From positions 90,814,215 through 90,878,214 of the forward strand of contig NC_133896.1 of the NCBI RefSeq assembly GCF_964199755.1: 64,000 bases of DNA. Direction: 5' to 3'. Position 1 is the first letter of the stretch. Every line of letters starts with the position of its first letter. The translations under genes and the position numbers were made by a program. This stretch comes from Larus michahellis (Eukaryota > Chordata > Aves > Charadriiformes > Laridae). Shown here in pieces: positions 27,001 to 42,000 of the stretch. The notes under the pieces were generated by a model. The model was given only the letters and a program-made list of their open reading frames with translations. It searched no databases and was not told the origin of the DNA.

Positions 27001-30000
27001 CATGAAGTGCATGAGGAAAGGCTATTATGTAATTGTAGTAGAGTTCTGCATCTTCACAGAGGGGAACCTGACACAAAAAAAGCAAAGAACTTAAAATCCA
27101 ACCATATTGTTAAAAAAAAAAAAATCTGACTAAGATTTTAATGATTATTTTAACATCTCGGAGTGTACTTATCAGGGTAAAAAACAATCTCTTCTCATGT
27201 CTCAGGACAGAAGTCAGGTTTTCATTTAAAGGATTGTGAAAAAACTTTCTCTGTGCAGAGCTGTAAATACCTGTCCATTTTTTTCTTACATCTTCCGCTG
27301 AAGCATGTAGTAATATCTGTTGCCAGAGACACACTACTGAACTTATTCATTCAGGCAGTTGTTACCTTCCTAGAAAGAAGAGGAAGAGATAAAGAAAGCA
27401 AAGATTCAAATGTTGGAGCAAATCTATGCAGGCTTTAAAAAGCAAGTAGATTTTTTTAACTGAATCCAGACATTATGAGAGCAATGGAGATATGTGAGGA
27501 TAAAGGTTATGTGACCAGGTTGCCTTGTACCTGTGAAAAGATTTGTAGCAGCTTTCTACATGAGTTGGACTCAGAGCAGTGGGACCTGGCAATACCAGAA
27601 GATCTGTAGAACTGCAGGAATTAAAGCCAGACAGTCTGAAGGCTTGTGTAAGAGGCTGAATGGGGACAAGGACAGTTACGGGTAGTGCCAGGAAATTTAA
27701 GAGGACTTGACAGAAGATTTTCAGGTGAAATGGTGTGAGAAGAGGAAAAGAATTAAATGCCAAGTATGATTACAACATTATGAAGGGAAATGGATGAGTT
27801 GCTTGAAGATGTTTGCTTTTTCAAAGAGAGACAAGAGAGTCCAGTAGACTTAGCTGGCAAGAGCAGGGACAGAGGCAAGGCATTTTCTTGATCAAAACAG
27901 GAAAGGAATAAAAAAAGAGCTGTCAAAAGCTACATACTACTGTGTTTTGCCAGGCTAAAACCAGCAAGTAAAAACAAGTAGAGTGTGAGCTCTGTGTTCA
28001 TTGTCTGCTGAATGAACTGCATTAATTTTCAACATAACAAGCGGTTTGAACAACCCTGACCACTTGCCAAAATCCCTAAGAATTTAACAGTATTGTTTTG
28101 TTCTTACATAGGAACAACAAAAATACTCTTAAGGTTTAATTTTTCCCTTAGTTATATTAGTCAACTTTGCCCTCTTCAGCGTATTTGCCTAGTTATGACT
28201 GGGACTTCATAAAAATTTCTATGATCACTCCACAAAAAGAAACTATTCCAGTTTCTCTCTTTACTATGTCCTATCTCTGCAGCATGAGCAGAGAATGAAT
28301 GTGCTTGTTTTCACATTTCAGGTTTCAGCAACTGCTTAAACGAAGATGGAAACTTTTTGAGCAAGTAGAAATAGGAGGTGCATAGTAAAACATGGCACCC
28401 TGTGGCATAAAGGAATTTTTCCTGTTTATTAGGCATGAGTGGAACCCATACACAAAAAGTAGTAATAATAGAGGTAAGGGAAGTGAAAATAGCTAATTTG
28501 CCTTTCTAAAGTACTCTTCATCCACAGGAAGTAAAGTACGAGGTTATGACAGAAGACAACCCAAGACACTTTTAAAGGATTTTCAGGTATTTAGAGAAAG
28601 GGTTAGAACTAAATTGAAGTCTGTGGAAAAGACATAGGACATTTTCAAAATAATGGTAAGATATTAAACACATAAAGAAGGAAATTCTATGCTGTATTCA
28701 GATCGATCTTCCTTGAAGGTCATATGTGGGAAGATGTGTGGAACAAAGCTAGGGTCTTCATGCCATTTGCTTGGAATATTAGCATAATAGGATACCTGAA
28801 GAAGTAACGAAGGAGAAAGAAGAATGTGAGAGTGGTAGATTTGGGTCTAGTATTAGAGAATATAGAGGCGTATTAGAGAACATCAGAGGCATAGCTGAGG
28901 TTGATCAAACCATGTGAAATATAATGAGAGAGACACTGGATGCTTTCAGAAGCTTATGGGACAGAAGGGGAAGAAAACCCATAAATTACCTAGAAAGCAC
29001 ACACAAGCCCTGGCAGGGTTTAGCTTGAATCCCAATTAAGTGGTGACCTGTGAGCCAGTTGTCTGAATTCCTGTTGTAGCCCATGGATGCCTAGCCAGTA
29101 ATGCAGAATGAATGATTCAACTGTCAGGTCACAATCAGAAAATGGCTAAGCTTGGAAGAGACCTCTGGAGGACATCTTCTGCAAACCCCCTCTGCTCAAG
29201 TAGGGTCACCTTGAGCAAGTTGTTCACGACCACATCCAGAACACTTTTGAATATGTCCAAGGAGGGAATCTCCTCAAGCCCTCTAGGTAGCCCACCCCAG
29301 TGCTCGGTCACCCTCATGGTAAAAACCGTTTCTTTGTGTTCAGAGGGAACATCCTGTTTGTCAGTTTCTGCCCTTTGCCTCTGGGCCTGTCACTGGGCAC
29401 TGCTGAAAAGAGCTTGTCTTCGTCCTCTTTGCATCCTCCCTTCAAGAATTTGTGCACGTTCACGAGATCACTGGAGGCCTTACTTCTCCGGGCTGAATGG
29501 TCCCAGCTGTCTCAGCTCTCCTCCTGTGAGAGTTGCTTCAGTCCCTTAGTCATCTTTGTAGCCCTTTCCTGGATTCTCTCCAGTATGTCCATGTCTCTTT
29601 TGTACTGGGGGGCCCAGAACTTGGCACAGGACTCCAAGCATGGCCTCACAAGAGTAGAGGGGAAAGGTCACCTCCCTCGACCTGCTGGCAGCATTCCTCC
29701 TAATGCAGCCTAGGATACCATTGGCTTTCTTTGCAGCAAGGGCACATTGATGGCTCATGTTCAACTTGGTGTTGACCAGGACCTCCCAGACATTTTCTGC
29801 AAAGTTGCTTTCAGGTGGTCAGGCCCCAGCATATACTGGTTCATGGGATTATTCCTCTCCAGGTGCAGGACTGTGCAGTTCCCCTTGTTGAACTGCATGA
29901 GGTTCCTGTCAGCCCATTTCTCCAGCCTGTCGAGGCCGTCTGGACGGCAGGGCAACCTGCTGGTGTATCAGCCACTCCTCCCAGTTTTGTGTCATCAACA

Positions 30001-33000
30001 ACCTTGCTGAGGGTGCACATTCCCTCATCGTCCATGTCATTAGTGAAGATATTGAACAGTATTGGACCTGATATTGACCCCTGGAGTACACCACTAGATG
30101 CTGGCCTCCATCTAGACTTCATTTCACTGATCACCACTCTCTGGTCTCAGTTGTTCAGGCAGTTTTCAATTAACCTCACTGTCTGCTCATCTGGCCCATA
30201 CTTCATCAGGTTGTCTATGAGGATATTAGAGGAGTCAGTGCTTAAAGCCCTTACAGTGTTCTCCATGAGGATATTATTGTTCAACATGTGTATCAATGAC
30301 CTGGATGAGGGGACAGAGGCTGAGCTGCCTGCATTTCCCTGGGTCCGCCTTCTTGCCCCTCTCGAAGATAGGAGTGACATTTGCTTTCCCCTAGTTCTCA
30401 GGCACCTCTCACAGCCACCAGAATCATTCAAAGATTATCAAGAGCGGCCTCTAAAGAACATGAACGAGCTTCCGCATGGATTCATGATCCCTATCAGGGT
30501 GGATGGAATTATGTAGGTCCAGTCTGCCTAAATATTCCTGGCCCTGATCTTCTACCAGGAATAAGATCTTCCTTGCTTCAGACTTCCCTACTGGTCCGTG
30601 TGACCTGGAGCTCCTAAAGGCTGGTCTTACTGGTAAAGACTGATGTGAAGACGACATTCATGTCCTGTGATACCAGGTTTCTTGTGCCACCCAGCAGCGG
30701 GCCCACAATTTCTCCAGCCTTCCTTTAGTCATTTATGTACTTAGAGAAGCCCTTCTTGCTTTTGACATCCTTTGCCAGATCCTTTGCTGATTTCAGGCAG
30801 GCTTTGGCTTTCCTAACCATATCTCTGCATGCTTGGACAGTGCCTCTCTGTTCCTCCCAGGTTACCTGTCTCTGCTTAACACCTTCTGTGTACTCCCTTT
30901 TTTTGTTCGAGTTTAGCTGGGAGCCCCTTGTTCAAACATGCAGGCCTTCTGGCATTTTTTGCCTGAATTCCTGCTCGTTGGTATGCACCGCTTTTGCAGC
31001 TGGAGCAGGTAAGCCTTGCACATTACGTTGCTTTTGGGGAGCCACTCTTGCCTCCAGGGTCTTATTCCATGGGACTTCTCCAAGCAGATCCCCAAAGGGC
31101 TTGAATCTGCTCTCCTGAATCTGGTGTGGCGAGCTCAATATTAGCTCTCGTCACCCCTCTCAGGATGTTAACCTCCACCATCTCATGGTCGCTGCAGCCA
31201 AGGATGCCTTCAACTTCACATCACCAAAGAGCCCTTCCTTGTTTGTGAGCATGAGGTCCGTCAGGGCAGCTCCCCTCGTTGTCTCCTCTATTGCTTGAGT
31301 CAGGAAGTAGTCCCTGATGCTTTCCAGGAACTTCCTGGATTGCTTATGGCCTGCCGTGTTGCTCATCCAGCAGATCTTAGGGTGTTTGAAGTCCCCCTTG
31401 AGGATCAGTGCCTCCGAACGTGAGGCTACTTCCAGCTGCCAGCTCCATTCAGTTATTCCCATGTAAGCATCTAAGTCCCTCTGAGACACCCTGGTGTAGC
31501 CAAGACATCTACTCAGGGCTAGCAGATATGGCGTAGGAACAGCAGAAGACCCAGCACCTACCATGCCATCTGGATGACAGAGAGAATGGATACGAGGGGC
31601 CTCTCAAATGTATGGGTAACTGAATTGCTGCTTGGGTCTTTGCTTTAGAGTGAGCCTTATTGCTCATTAGGTTCCACTGATTGTATTGACTGGGGATGGG
31701 AGTCAGCTGGCTAGCACGGGTATCTGCACGGAATATGGATTCTATGTCACTCACATGCCAGAGGTGGTCTTGGTGTCCTGAGAATGGCACTTGGCTGTGC
31801 TCTGCATAAGTGGGGATTGCCATGTAACTTTATATTTGCCTGCACTTCCTTCACATTCCTTCCTTACCTAGTCTGTCGATTTAGGTAGATTTTTAGGTTT
31901 GCAGCACATGTTGCTGGCCTGGGGAGATACTACAGTCAAGGACCTCATCTTTTCTCGAAAACAGCAGAAACTTTTCAAACATTAGTAGTTCAGAGAATGT
32001 AGCATTTTCAATGTACTCAAAATATCTTAAATCCACCCTTGTGTGCTACCAGGAAAAAATTTGTCCTGCCATGTAGAATAGTTGCAACTGACAGCTCACA
32101 AAAAAATAGAGTCTGGGAGCTGTATTTAAGTGGAGTTTGACAGCTTTACAGCTTTAATTAGGTTTTATATGTGCATGATTTTTCCATACGTTTGCTATTT
32201 TATAAATAGTATACAAAAAGTAGCCCTTTTTCAGTCTTGCTTAGCAGTTTGATCTCACAACATGTTGTTTGCACTCATTGAATAATTAGAATAGAATAGA
32301 ATAGAATAGAATAGAATAGAATAGAATAGAATAGAATAGAATAGAATAGAATAGAATAGAATAGCATAGAGGAGAGGGGAGGGGAGGGGAGGGGAGGGGA
32401 GAGGAGAGGAGAGGAGAGGAGAGGAGAGGAGAGGAGAGGAGAGGAGAGGAGAGGAGAAGAGAAGAGAAGAGAAGAGAAGAGAAGAGAAGAGAAGAGAAGA
32501 GAAGAGAAGAGAAGAGAAGAGAAGAGAAGAGAAGAGAAGAGAAGAGAAGAGAAGAGAAGAGAAGAGAAGAGAAGAGAAGAGAAGAGAAGAGAAGAGGAGA
32601 ATACAACAGAGTAGTTCAGTTGGTAGGGACCTACAACGATCATCTAGTCCATCTGCCCCGACTGGATTGAGTGAGGCCCTGTGATTTTAGTTGTTGTTAG
32701 AGACAGACCTATCATATCTCCATTTATAAAGCCCATGTGAAAGGAATGAATAAAAGTGATAAATCAACATGGAACTGGACACTTGTATGTAGGAAACGAG
32801 CTCTGAAAGCAATGTCCTGTTATAAACATTTGAAAGTCAGCATGCATACAAAGGAAAATACTCATCTAGCACTTCTGTGGCAGCAGAGGGTAGGGTAGTT
32901 TGGGTGTTTTCTTAAGACATAAAACCTTGACCTTTGTATTTCCTAATTTATTAACACCAGGAGTGTAACTTTATCATACACTTCTGACAAATAGGCACTT

Positions 33001-36000
33001 ATTCCACCCACAAATAGGTTCACACTTCACATCACTGTAGTAGTAGTGTTCACATCACCTTAGTATAAATTTTTTCAAAGAAGAAATCTAGATATCTCCT
33101 TTACTTGAAGTGGTGGGAGAGCTTCCTGGCAAGTGTTTCATAAGTTCTGTCCTTAAAAGAGAGGCAAACACACCTATCAAAATCTGAACTCTGTCTCAGA
33201 GAGGTAGATTAACTGTCTTGCGTTGATTCATAGCTATTTTTATTACTGAGCATTTTTACTGGTTTAGGCTTCTGCCTTAAGTAGTTTCTGCTTATTAGGT
33301 ACGTACCACTGAAATGACTATTTTTAATACAGCAGACTGCATTATCCTGGGCATCCCCACCACCACCATCCGATTACCCTGAGTGATGGACATACCTGGA
33401 TAATAGGGACATTCTAGAATGCTGCGCTGCATGGTCGAGAGATACACACAGTGTAACTCTGGGTAAAGCCACTCCAGTGATTTTTTTCTTATGTTTCCAG
33501 TATTTCTAATTCGACTAGTTGTGCTGCTTCTGCATACTGCCCATCTGAGTGGAGTACTGTGTATCATCATCGTTCTGGTGCCGATTTCGCTGTGCCTAAA
33601 TGTACTATGCACAGTGCGAGCTCAGCTCTTTGTACTGTTGGCAAAAGATAACCTGTTGATGGGTAGCTGAAAATTGATAGTATATATTAAAATCAGAATT
33701 GATATATTTTAACTAAAATACAGGTCAGATGTCGCTACTTGACCTTGAGTATTCCTTCCAGGTACAGGAAAAATTGTGGACTGGGAAGAAATTAGAAGGG
33801 TGGGAAGAACAACTGCTGGAGGTGGGAAGGAGAGGAATGAAAAGAGGTGGGTGGGCAGGAATGGAGGGGAGATTTAATGCCAGTCATTTTGCAAAATTCG
33901 AAACTAGAAGGAAGTGGACTCTTCGGTTACAGTGTAGCTGTGAATTTAGGTTTGCACCTCTCACACATAAAGTGTGTGCTTTATGTCCCATCAGAAGGAA
34001 GTTAAACTTTGCATAACATTAAAATGTAGCAAACTCTGTCTCGATCAAATGTTAACTGACCAGTTATCCCATTCTCCTCACATCATCATTTGAATACAAT
34101 GTTCTTGATTTTTTTCTTAAATGCTACATACGGTCTTGATTAATTGCTGCTGTCTTCCACCCTTGTTGAAACATTGTCATCAGCAGGTGAATTAGTTGTG
34201 CAATCTTGTTTGAAAGACAAGCAATTGTAAGAAATAAAGCGAATAAGGATGAAAGCATTTTATTGTTTATACTCTTACATTTTTATTTCATTTACATTTT
34301 TAACTGGTTCCCACTTGCCTGAGCTGTTTGGATCCCATTTGAATTGTGTCTTTCAGAATAATTGTATCTTGTTATTAAAAACATTCCTTTTATCCTTTTC
34401 ATGATTATGAGGAGAAAAAATGCTCTTCAGCAGGTTTTGATCATTTACCAAATGTCTCTGCCTCATTCCTCACTTCAAGGAAGTTTATGTCCGTTGTGTA
34501 AAACCAGTGGATTTAGGTGTCAGCTTTTCATTGGCATGCTTTTTCTGGAAGATGTAAATGTTGCTGAAAATATTATTTCCATGAGGAAAACGAGCGTTCT
34601 CTAGCCCTCTATGTCGAGGCTTCTTGGCAACATGACATTTTGCTTGCAGAAGGAAAGCAAAACTTGAGAAGAGCTTTATGGACAGACAACTGGCAAGGTG
34701 AAGGATTCTCTTCCAAGTACCCTGAATTTTTTCCTTGGAAATATCTTCCTAAGAAGAAACTCATATTCTTTTAGCTTTCACACAAGCCTGGAGAGTGTGT
34801 GTGTACGTATAAATTCGTGGATGTTTTTTGTAGAAGTGGATTTTCATTCTTGAGAAAGCTTCACATGCAACTTCCTTTAATAACCATTTATCCCCCTTCC
34901 TGATCTGAGGACATTTTTTGGAAGAAGTAACTACTTCAGGAAAGGGGCTGTTATTAAATAGGTATTCTGTACTTTTGTTGTCTTCAGAACATGTGAATGG
35001 TGCTTCCAGGAGGACAAAGACATGGAAAGCAAAACTGCCCCAAATAGTAGCTTGGATTGTTTCTCATTGCAATGTAATTTTAGTTCAGTGAACAGTGTTT
35101 GAAATCATTAATCATATTATCTTCAATATAGTATTTTGTTTCCTTCCTACTGATCTAATGAATTTCGGGTTAGTGACAAGTAATGGCAATTACACAAGTC
35201 TTGAACTGAACTTCAGGCTTTTAGAATAGCCAGTCAAAACATTTCTCAAATTGGTAGACACAAGCTCTTGCTTGCTTTCTGGTTTAGATTCATGCTTCCA
35301 AAGCCCTCTTTTACGTTTGATGTCCGGATCCTTGCTTTGTACATAAAGGGAAGTTGACATTTTCCCACAGTAATTAATATCAGACACAGATTATAAGAAC
35401 TTAATATCATAGTGGAATCAAGAGAGCTAACAGCTCCACCTGGGTAGTACGCCAGGCTGGCCTTGTTCACCAAAAGACAAAAACTTAGCAAGCTATTTAA
35501 GAACAGACAGAAAAACTATATGTGAAGCTTCCACACTTACACACTTAACAATGATCTTTAGGTGATGGTTCCAGGCAGTAGTGCTAGTTAGAAGCCCATT
35601 CAGACGGGACTTCTATGGTTCAATGGCCCAGAATTGGACTGAGAGTCTCAAATACAGTGGCAGTTTTGACATCTGGGCAACAGTCCTGGCAGGTGTTGGC
35701 CTGAGATCCAGGAGCTGGTCTGAACACAAGGCTGCGTATCAGGCTATGAAAATGAGATGCTTTCATTCTTTGTAATCTGCAACTGAACTGGGATCGCTGA
35801 ACTGAGCAATGCTTCAAAGTCTGTTCCTTGACGCATCAGTGTTCTCGTCTGCCTCCATCTTCTGGTTTGCAGCCATCATCTGGTAGTGAAAGGCCTCCAT
35901 TACTCAAGCCCATACTTGATTTTTTTCCCCAGGCAAAGAATTATAATCCGGGGGAGAAGCAGAAGAGAGATAGTATGCTCTGCTTTTTCTCTGACCACTC

Positions 36001-39000
36001 TCGCATTGTTCCTCCAAGCGCGATCCTAGAACAAGGCAGTGGCGCTGAGCAGCTTGTCATCTTGTTTGTAAAAATTGCAAATTTGAAGATCAGGGTAATG
36101 TTCCAGTTACAATATGGTTCATGTCATAATTCCTGTGCATGATCAGTTGGATGTGGATTTCTTCATTTTCTTTCTGTCTAAGTTGTCAGTGACTGTATCT
36201 CCCAGTAGAGTAGAATTGGGCCTGGATTTCTTCTGGTTATTTTATAAAGTACTTCATAATGCAAATTAAGGGAAATTAAAGGAAGAGCTGACCTTACTTA
36301 TTAACTCATCATAATGAATATTCAATTATAGTTCCTTGTTAAGCTTATTCCTTGGCAATCTCTCCTTCCTCTCTTTTGTTCCAGTCCCCTCTGCTGTCCC
36401 TATGATGCATCAGGTGAGTCGTACTACCAGTAGCATCACGCTATCATGGCCTCAGCCAGACCAGCCCAATGGGATCATCCTGGATTACCAGTTACGCTAC
36501 TTTGACAAGGTGAGCAGAAGGTGATGCAGTGATGATTGTTGTATATCTGTTATGCAAAAGAGAACAGGGAAGTCTGTCTGGGAGGCGCACCCCTGGATCA
36601 CGATGGACAAGGTGGAGAAAAACATTTCAATTACAAGGGAAGAACAAGCTGTAGCAAAACCAGAATTTTATAATATACACTTCATCTAACATCAGTCCAT
36701 CTCATTTCCCACCTTGAAACTGTCTGGGGACAATGCGAATCAAAAAAGAGAAGACACTTGTAGCCAAGCTAAAAAGCCATGGTTAACAACCTAATAAGTT
36801 TAGCCCCAGCTGGCACAGGTAACAGTGGAAGGAGCTGAAGTTTCCAAATGTGTATATTGGAATTGGACTCATTGCAACATTGTCATGTGTTTGTGGAGGG
36901 AAGTCCTGTGTCTCTAAGAAATTTTGGGAGGAGGAATGCACTCTTTCATTACCTAAGTGGCGGATATCAGTTACCTGTTTAAGTGCTGGAATTACAGGGT
37001 GGCAAATATAAAGTTGTTCTCCATTCACATCTTTCATGACTCCTAATCCAACTGATTCAAGGGGAAGAGGTACGTAGAGCTGTTCAGACAAGCTCCCATT
37101 CCGTATTCTTAATCTTTCATATAAATATTTTTGCAGGATTTTTCAGGCCTACTGTTTTTCTAGCAATAAATGGGCCTGCTATTTGTAATGACATGTTTAG
37201 CAGCTTCCTGGATACAGCATTATATGTTTTCTTGCTCTGGATTCTTATAGGAGAATACATGAGTTTGGAGCTTGTAGAGAACAAAATTTCAGGACAGGCT
37301 AGGGTTTTTTTTTATGGATATCCTTATCAAGGAACCACAGGACAAGGTAGTTTTGTCTCTCACTTTTGTTTAGGTCAGGACTGAAGGTCTTTGGCTGAGC
37401 TTTGTGGGAAGCCCAGGCCTAAGGGAATGAAAAACAGTAGTGAGGAACGAAGAGCATGCTATGAAGTCAGGTCTGGAATAGCAGTTGTGGTTGCAAGGGT
37501 CTTTAACAGATTCAAAGAATGTTGGGCCAACATGGAAACTAGCATTCCTTGATGAGGAGAGCCAGCAGTGTGGGCAGAATTCTCACATTCCTTTTTTGGT
37601 CACTATCATTCACAGGCAGAAGATGAGGATAATTCATTCACCTTGACTAGTGAAACCAACATGGCCACCATATCAAATCTGAGCCCAGGCAAGATCTATG
37701 CCTTCCAAGTACGAGCTAGAACGGCAGTGGGCTATGGCCCATATAGTGGAAAGATGTATTTCCAGACTTTAATGGGAGGTAAGTGCTACCATTTTGTAGT
37801 CAGATCTGCACACAACCATCTTTCACTTGTGTGTGTCCCTGAGTGTATTAGCTCATCATCTGGAGGACTGCTACCAGACACTCCTACTCAACTTGTATTT
37901 CTGTATATCATAATTTGCATATGCAGAGTTGCTCAGTCAAAGAAGTTTCATGCTGTCAGAGCGTAATGTTTATGCTAACACCATATTCCCCAGTCCCACT
38001 CCTTGTTGCTCTGCGCCTCTGACCAGCCAGAGCAGAGTGGGTCAGTAGAACTCTCTTTAGGAGGGTGTTACAGTACATAGCACTATACACTGCTGCAGTT
38101 TGGTCTCCAGCTGTTGGAGGACATCTTACAGCTCTCTGAAAGTCTTAAAGACAAGTGATACACGGAACATACATCCAGAAGCTTGCCTTCCATCAGTATC
38201 ACCATCCGTCCATGCAGAGAGCAAAATATTACCTTGTGATACTCTTTGGTCTGGACCAAAGGTACTCGTGTATGTCATCTACAAGCTAAATTAACAGGGG
38301 ACAACGGGATCAAAGCCCAGGTGTAGAGCTAGCCTATACCTAAGGTGTCAGTGGACCAGGGGAAGGAAAAGTGGATTCAGAGGGAGCACTGGCTTTTCAG
38401 AAGTGGAAAGGAAGGCACTGGAGAAGCACAGTGACTGAAGGGGTAAAGGGATAACAAAGTCAAGCATTTATTGAACGGTCAGGACTAGTCTGTGAAGCAA
38501 AGGATTGGTAGGGATGGAATTATGTGTAAGACCTAGATGAGTAGAAGGGAAACTCTAACAGTTCCTGTCCTCTGCATTTGTGTGTGTGTATGCATGTGTC
38601 TTCCTTGCTAGGGGAGCGCTCGGAGATGGTGCAGGACCGACTGCCGCTTATCGTGGGCTCAGCGCTCGGTGGTCTAGCCTTCTTGGTAATTGCTGCCATT
38701 GCCATCCTTGCCATCATCTTCAAGAGGTGAATTCCTTGACCTGCTCATGTGCACTGCAGACAGTGGAACTTTCTTACCCCCGCTACATAACCCCATCCCA
38801 AGGGAAACAGCCTGATCTACACTTACCCAGATGTCCTTGAGATGCCATTTTCTAATTAAGGAAAGATCCTGCCCCATTACTCCTACCTGAGGAGCCTCTC
38901 CTTTGGTAAACTGTTCATGTACTTAGCTGATATTCGGCTAGTTAGCAATATGAACACAAGGAAAGCATTTTAAAGCTGGCGCTCAAAAGGTATTTAAATG

Positions 39001-42000
39001 CATCACTGTAAAGAAAGGACTGTGAATTGCATTTTAGACAAGCAAGTGGAAAATGAATCAATGTAGTAAAGAAGGACCGGTGGAATAAATATTTAGATCC
39101 ACTTATTTAGAAGGTGCCAAATACCCTTTAACCAAGGACCAAGAGACAATAGCTCATTTGCTGAAGAATAAAATGTGTACAACCCCAATGGTTCCATGGA
39201 ACGCTGACTCATAAAATATATGTTAAAGCAAGCAAATACTGCTCCCCATTTTGGAAAGAAAAAAGGGCAGATGAGTCAATATAGAGATAATCTGTTCTGG
39301 CAAAAAAAGGAAATTTTAAAGAGAAAGAGAAAAAAGTAAGGGTTTTGTAGAGGTACAAAAGTGAACACTGGGGGGTTTGTTATTTGAAGAAAAGAAACAG
39401 TCATTACCCACACCTTGAATTTGCTGAGGTTTGAACTTAATCCCCTAGACTACCAGTAATGGATTTCTGTATCTTTGCTCTACTCTGCCTCTGCACAAGA
39501 GGGACTTTCTACCTTTTTCTGCTGACCTAAAAAAATGTATAAACTACTTAACTTTAGAAAGTGACATCTAGTTTTAGTTATTTCTTTTTTGTTTTCTTCC
39601 CTTTTCTACATTTGTTTTCTTCTTCTGTGTATATTCTCTTTTAATATTTTTCTTTCTGGAAAGAAAAGAATTATCAATTATTGTTATACTTGCATTGTTG
39701 CCTTCTTTTGTAGCTTTGAACTGTTAAAAATATAATTTCTTGTTACAGCTGGAAATGTAATATTATGTGCACAACTCAATAAAGCGTATATTTTTCTAAA
39801 AAAATAAATCAAACCCAGAATAAATTAATATTACCAAGACTGTGTTGGGGAAAGACATTGATGGGTTTCTGTTAATGTATCTACATAAAAGGAAATATCA
39901 TAAAAAATAGATTAATTTATACTTGAATTGAATGTGCAATTAATAGATAGTTGTTCAGAAAAAAGTGGAGATACCAAATTTATATTTTAATTTGTCCTTG
40001 ATAAGAAAAGTAAGTTTGAAGATGTAGGAAATGAGGAACACCATAGGAAATGAGTAGTTCTTTAAAAGGTTGAATATATATAGTCAAATGCTATAATTTT
40101 AACTTGGTTTTGTAAATCATTGGTACACATTTTCCAGGCAGTATACACTGTGAAATACCTATTTTAGCTTATTGGGTTTTTTTTAAAATGATGGAAAACC
40201 ATTAGTATGTCAGATGATAACCTATAAAAAAACCCATGAATGTATACCTGATGCAACAACAGAATTAGAGCTCGTAGGCCCTCAGTAAAGCCAATTTCTT
40301 TTCACAACAGAACAGATTTTGAAGGGAGAACCGTTTCTTTGCAATTTTAGCAGAATCTAAAATCTAAACCTTACAAGTAAGAATAATACACAGAGTTGCC
40401 TGTTAGAATGACTGAATTAGTTATGTTAGTAAAGAAAAGTATCATTATGTTTCATGATACTCTGTCTTCAGTTGCTAATTGAATCACCAGCTAGAAGGTC
40501 TGGTCCTGAAACAACAATGCATATGAGTCGACACAAATCCATGCGTACTGCAGGGATACTACAGGATACCACAGGGTTTAATTTACAATCTGGTCTAATG
40601 AATATGGTTTAGAAAAGATTGTAAACTAGCATGAAGTGTACGTTTCTGGAAAAAAAATATGAACATTGTTGGGAACAAAGGAAGTGACTTGAAAATGGAA
40701 AATATGTTTAGAGCAAACCAAGAATAAGATGAAACTTATAAAACAACTAGAATATGTGGGAAAAAATTGTTTAAATCACATACATTTAAGAGGAGAATGA
40801 AATCCGAGAAATGCCTATGGTGAGAGGGACCTATGCTTGCTGGAAATTAGAAGCATATATGCAATAAATATTACAATAATAAAGACCATATCTGTTTTGA
40901 TCTGCACATGCAAAAATAGTATAATGGAACAAGTTACTGTTCATCTGGCTCTGTGTGGTGGGTTTTGGGTACCACACTTATGAAAAGAATAGTCAAAGTA
41001 AATGCTGTTAAGAGACCAGAAGGAAAAATAAATTAATCTTTGGGGGAAATTTATACAAATTAAGCATTAGAGTAAGTAGATCTTGGAATGTTTTTGAAGA
41101 ACTTAAAAGGCATCACAGGAGATGCCTTAGATTAGTATAAGGATAATTTGTCATAATTTAATGAAATTAAAATGCAAATTTAGCCTGAATAGCAAGAAAA
41201 CTTCCAAAACAGTAATGTTAAACTATAACATTTTTTTTTCAGGATAGTGCTGGAGGCCCTATCATTTGTCATATTTAAAGTGGGGATGCAAACAGTGGTG
41301 TAAAAACTACCACATAGAAAACAAGCATGCACTGGTTACCAAGAGATGGGCGGGATCTTAACACCCATCTTCTATCCCTAAATTCAAGGATTCCCTGAGT
41401 CTTGCATTGCGAAGCCTACCCCAACATCCTGTGAGAGGCTCTTGTGTGTGTGTCTTGACTTTTCTTTCCTTTATGTCCTGCAGTAAAAGGCGAGAGACTC
41501 CATACACAGACCGCCTGCAACAGTATATCAGTGCACGAGGTAAGTGTTCTTGAGCAATGGATGACAAGGGTCTATCTCTTCAGGAGTCATTAACACCCGT
41601 ATCTCTCAGGGTTTGATTCTGGTGATGTTTTGGGCTGTCTCCCCCACTGCAGGACTTGGAGTGAAGTATTACATTGATCCTTCCACCTATGAAGATCCCA
41701 ATGAAGCTATTCGAGAATTTGCCAAGGAGATTGATGTGTCCTTCATCAAGATTGAGGAGGTCATTGGATCAGGTAGTGTGAGAATCTGCAGATTTCAAAG
41801 TGCCTTCTTGTTCACCTTGAGACCTGGCACGCTACTGGCCTGAAATGGACCCAACCATGGTACATCAAGTGTCTCAGGATAGCTAACCTTCGTTTTTACC
41901 AAAATTCATCTTCACCTACTTACCCTTAGATGCTGGCTCCAAACCAAGTCTAAAACACCCTTTGAAGATCCAGAGCTCCTCATTTGAACCCTGAAGATGT

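Larger units (their letters stand above)
23677..36384 (+). other. EPHB6 intron 5 (12.7 kb)
   Basis: Contains a small GTT/ATT microsatellite at 26.17 kb, a 2.7-kb CR1 at 29.1-31.8 kb and a long pentanucleotide array at 32.3-32.6 kb. The stretches 23.7-29.1 kb and 32.7-36.4 kb show only short local duplications, for example TTTGGATAGTAATA repeated at 26811 and 26838. Confidence 0.9.

Noticed and set aside
32275..32643. 122-codon Leu/Ser/Phe-rich open frame
   Set aside because: A translation of the pentanucleotide array; repeats with no stop in several frames give this by composition alone.
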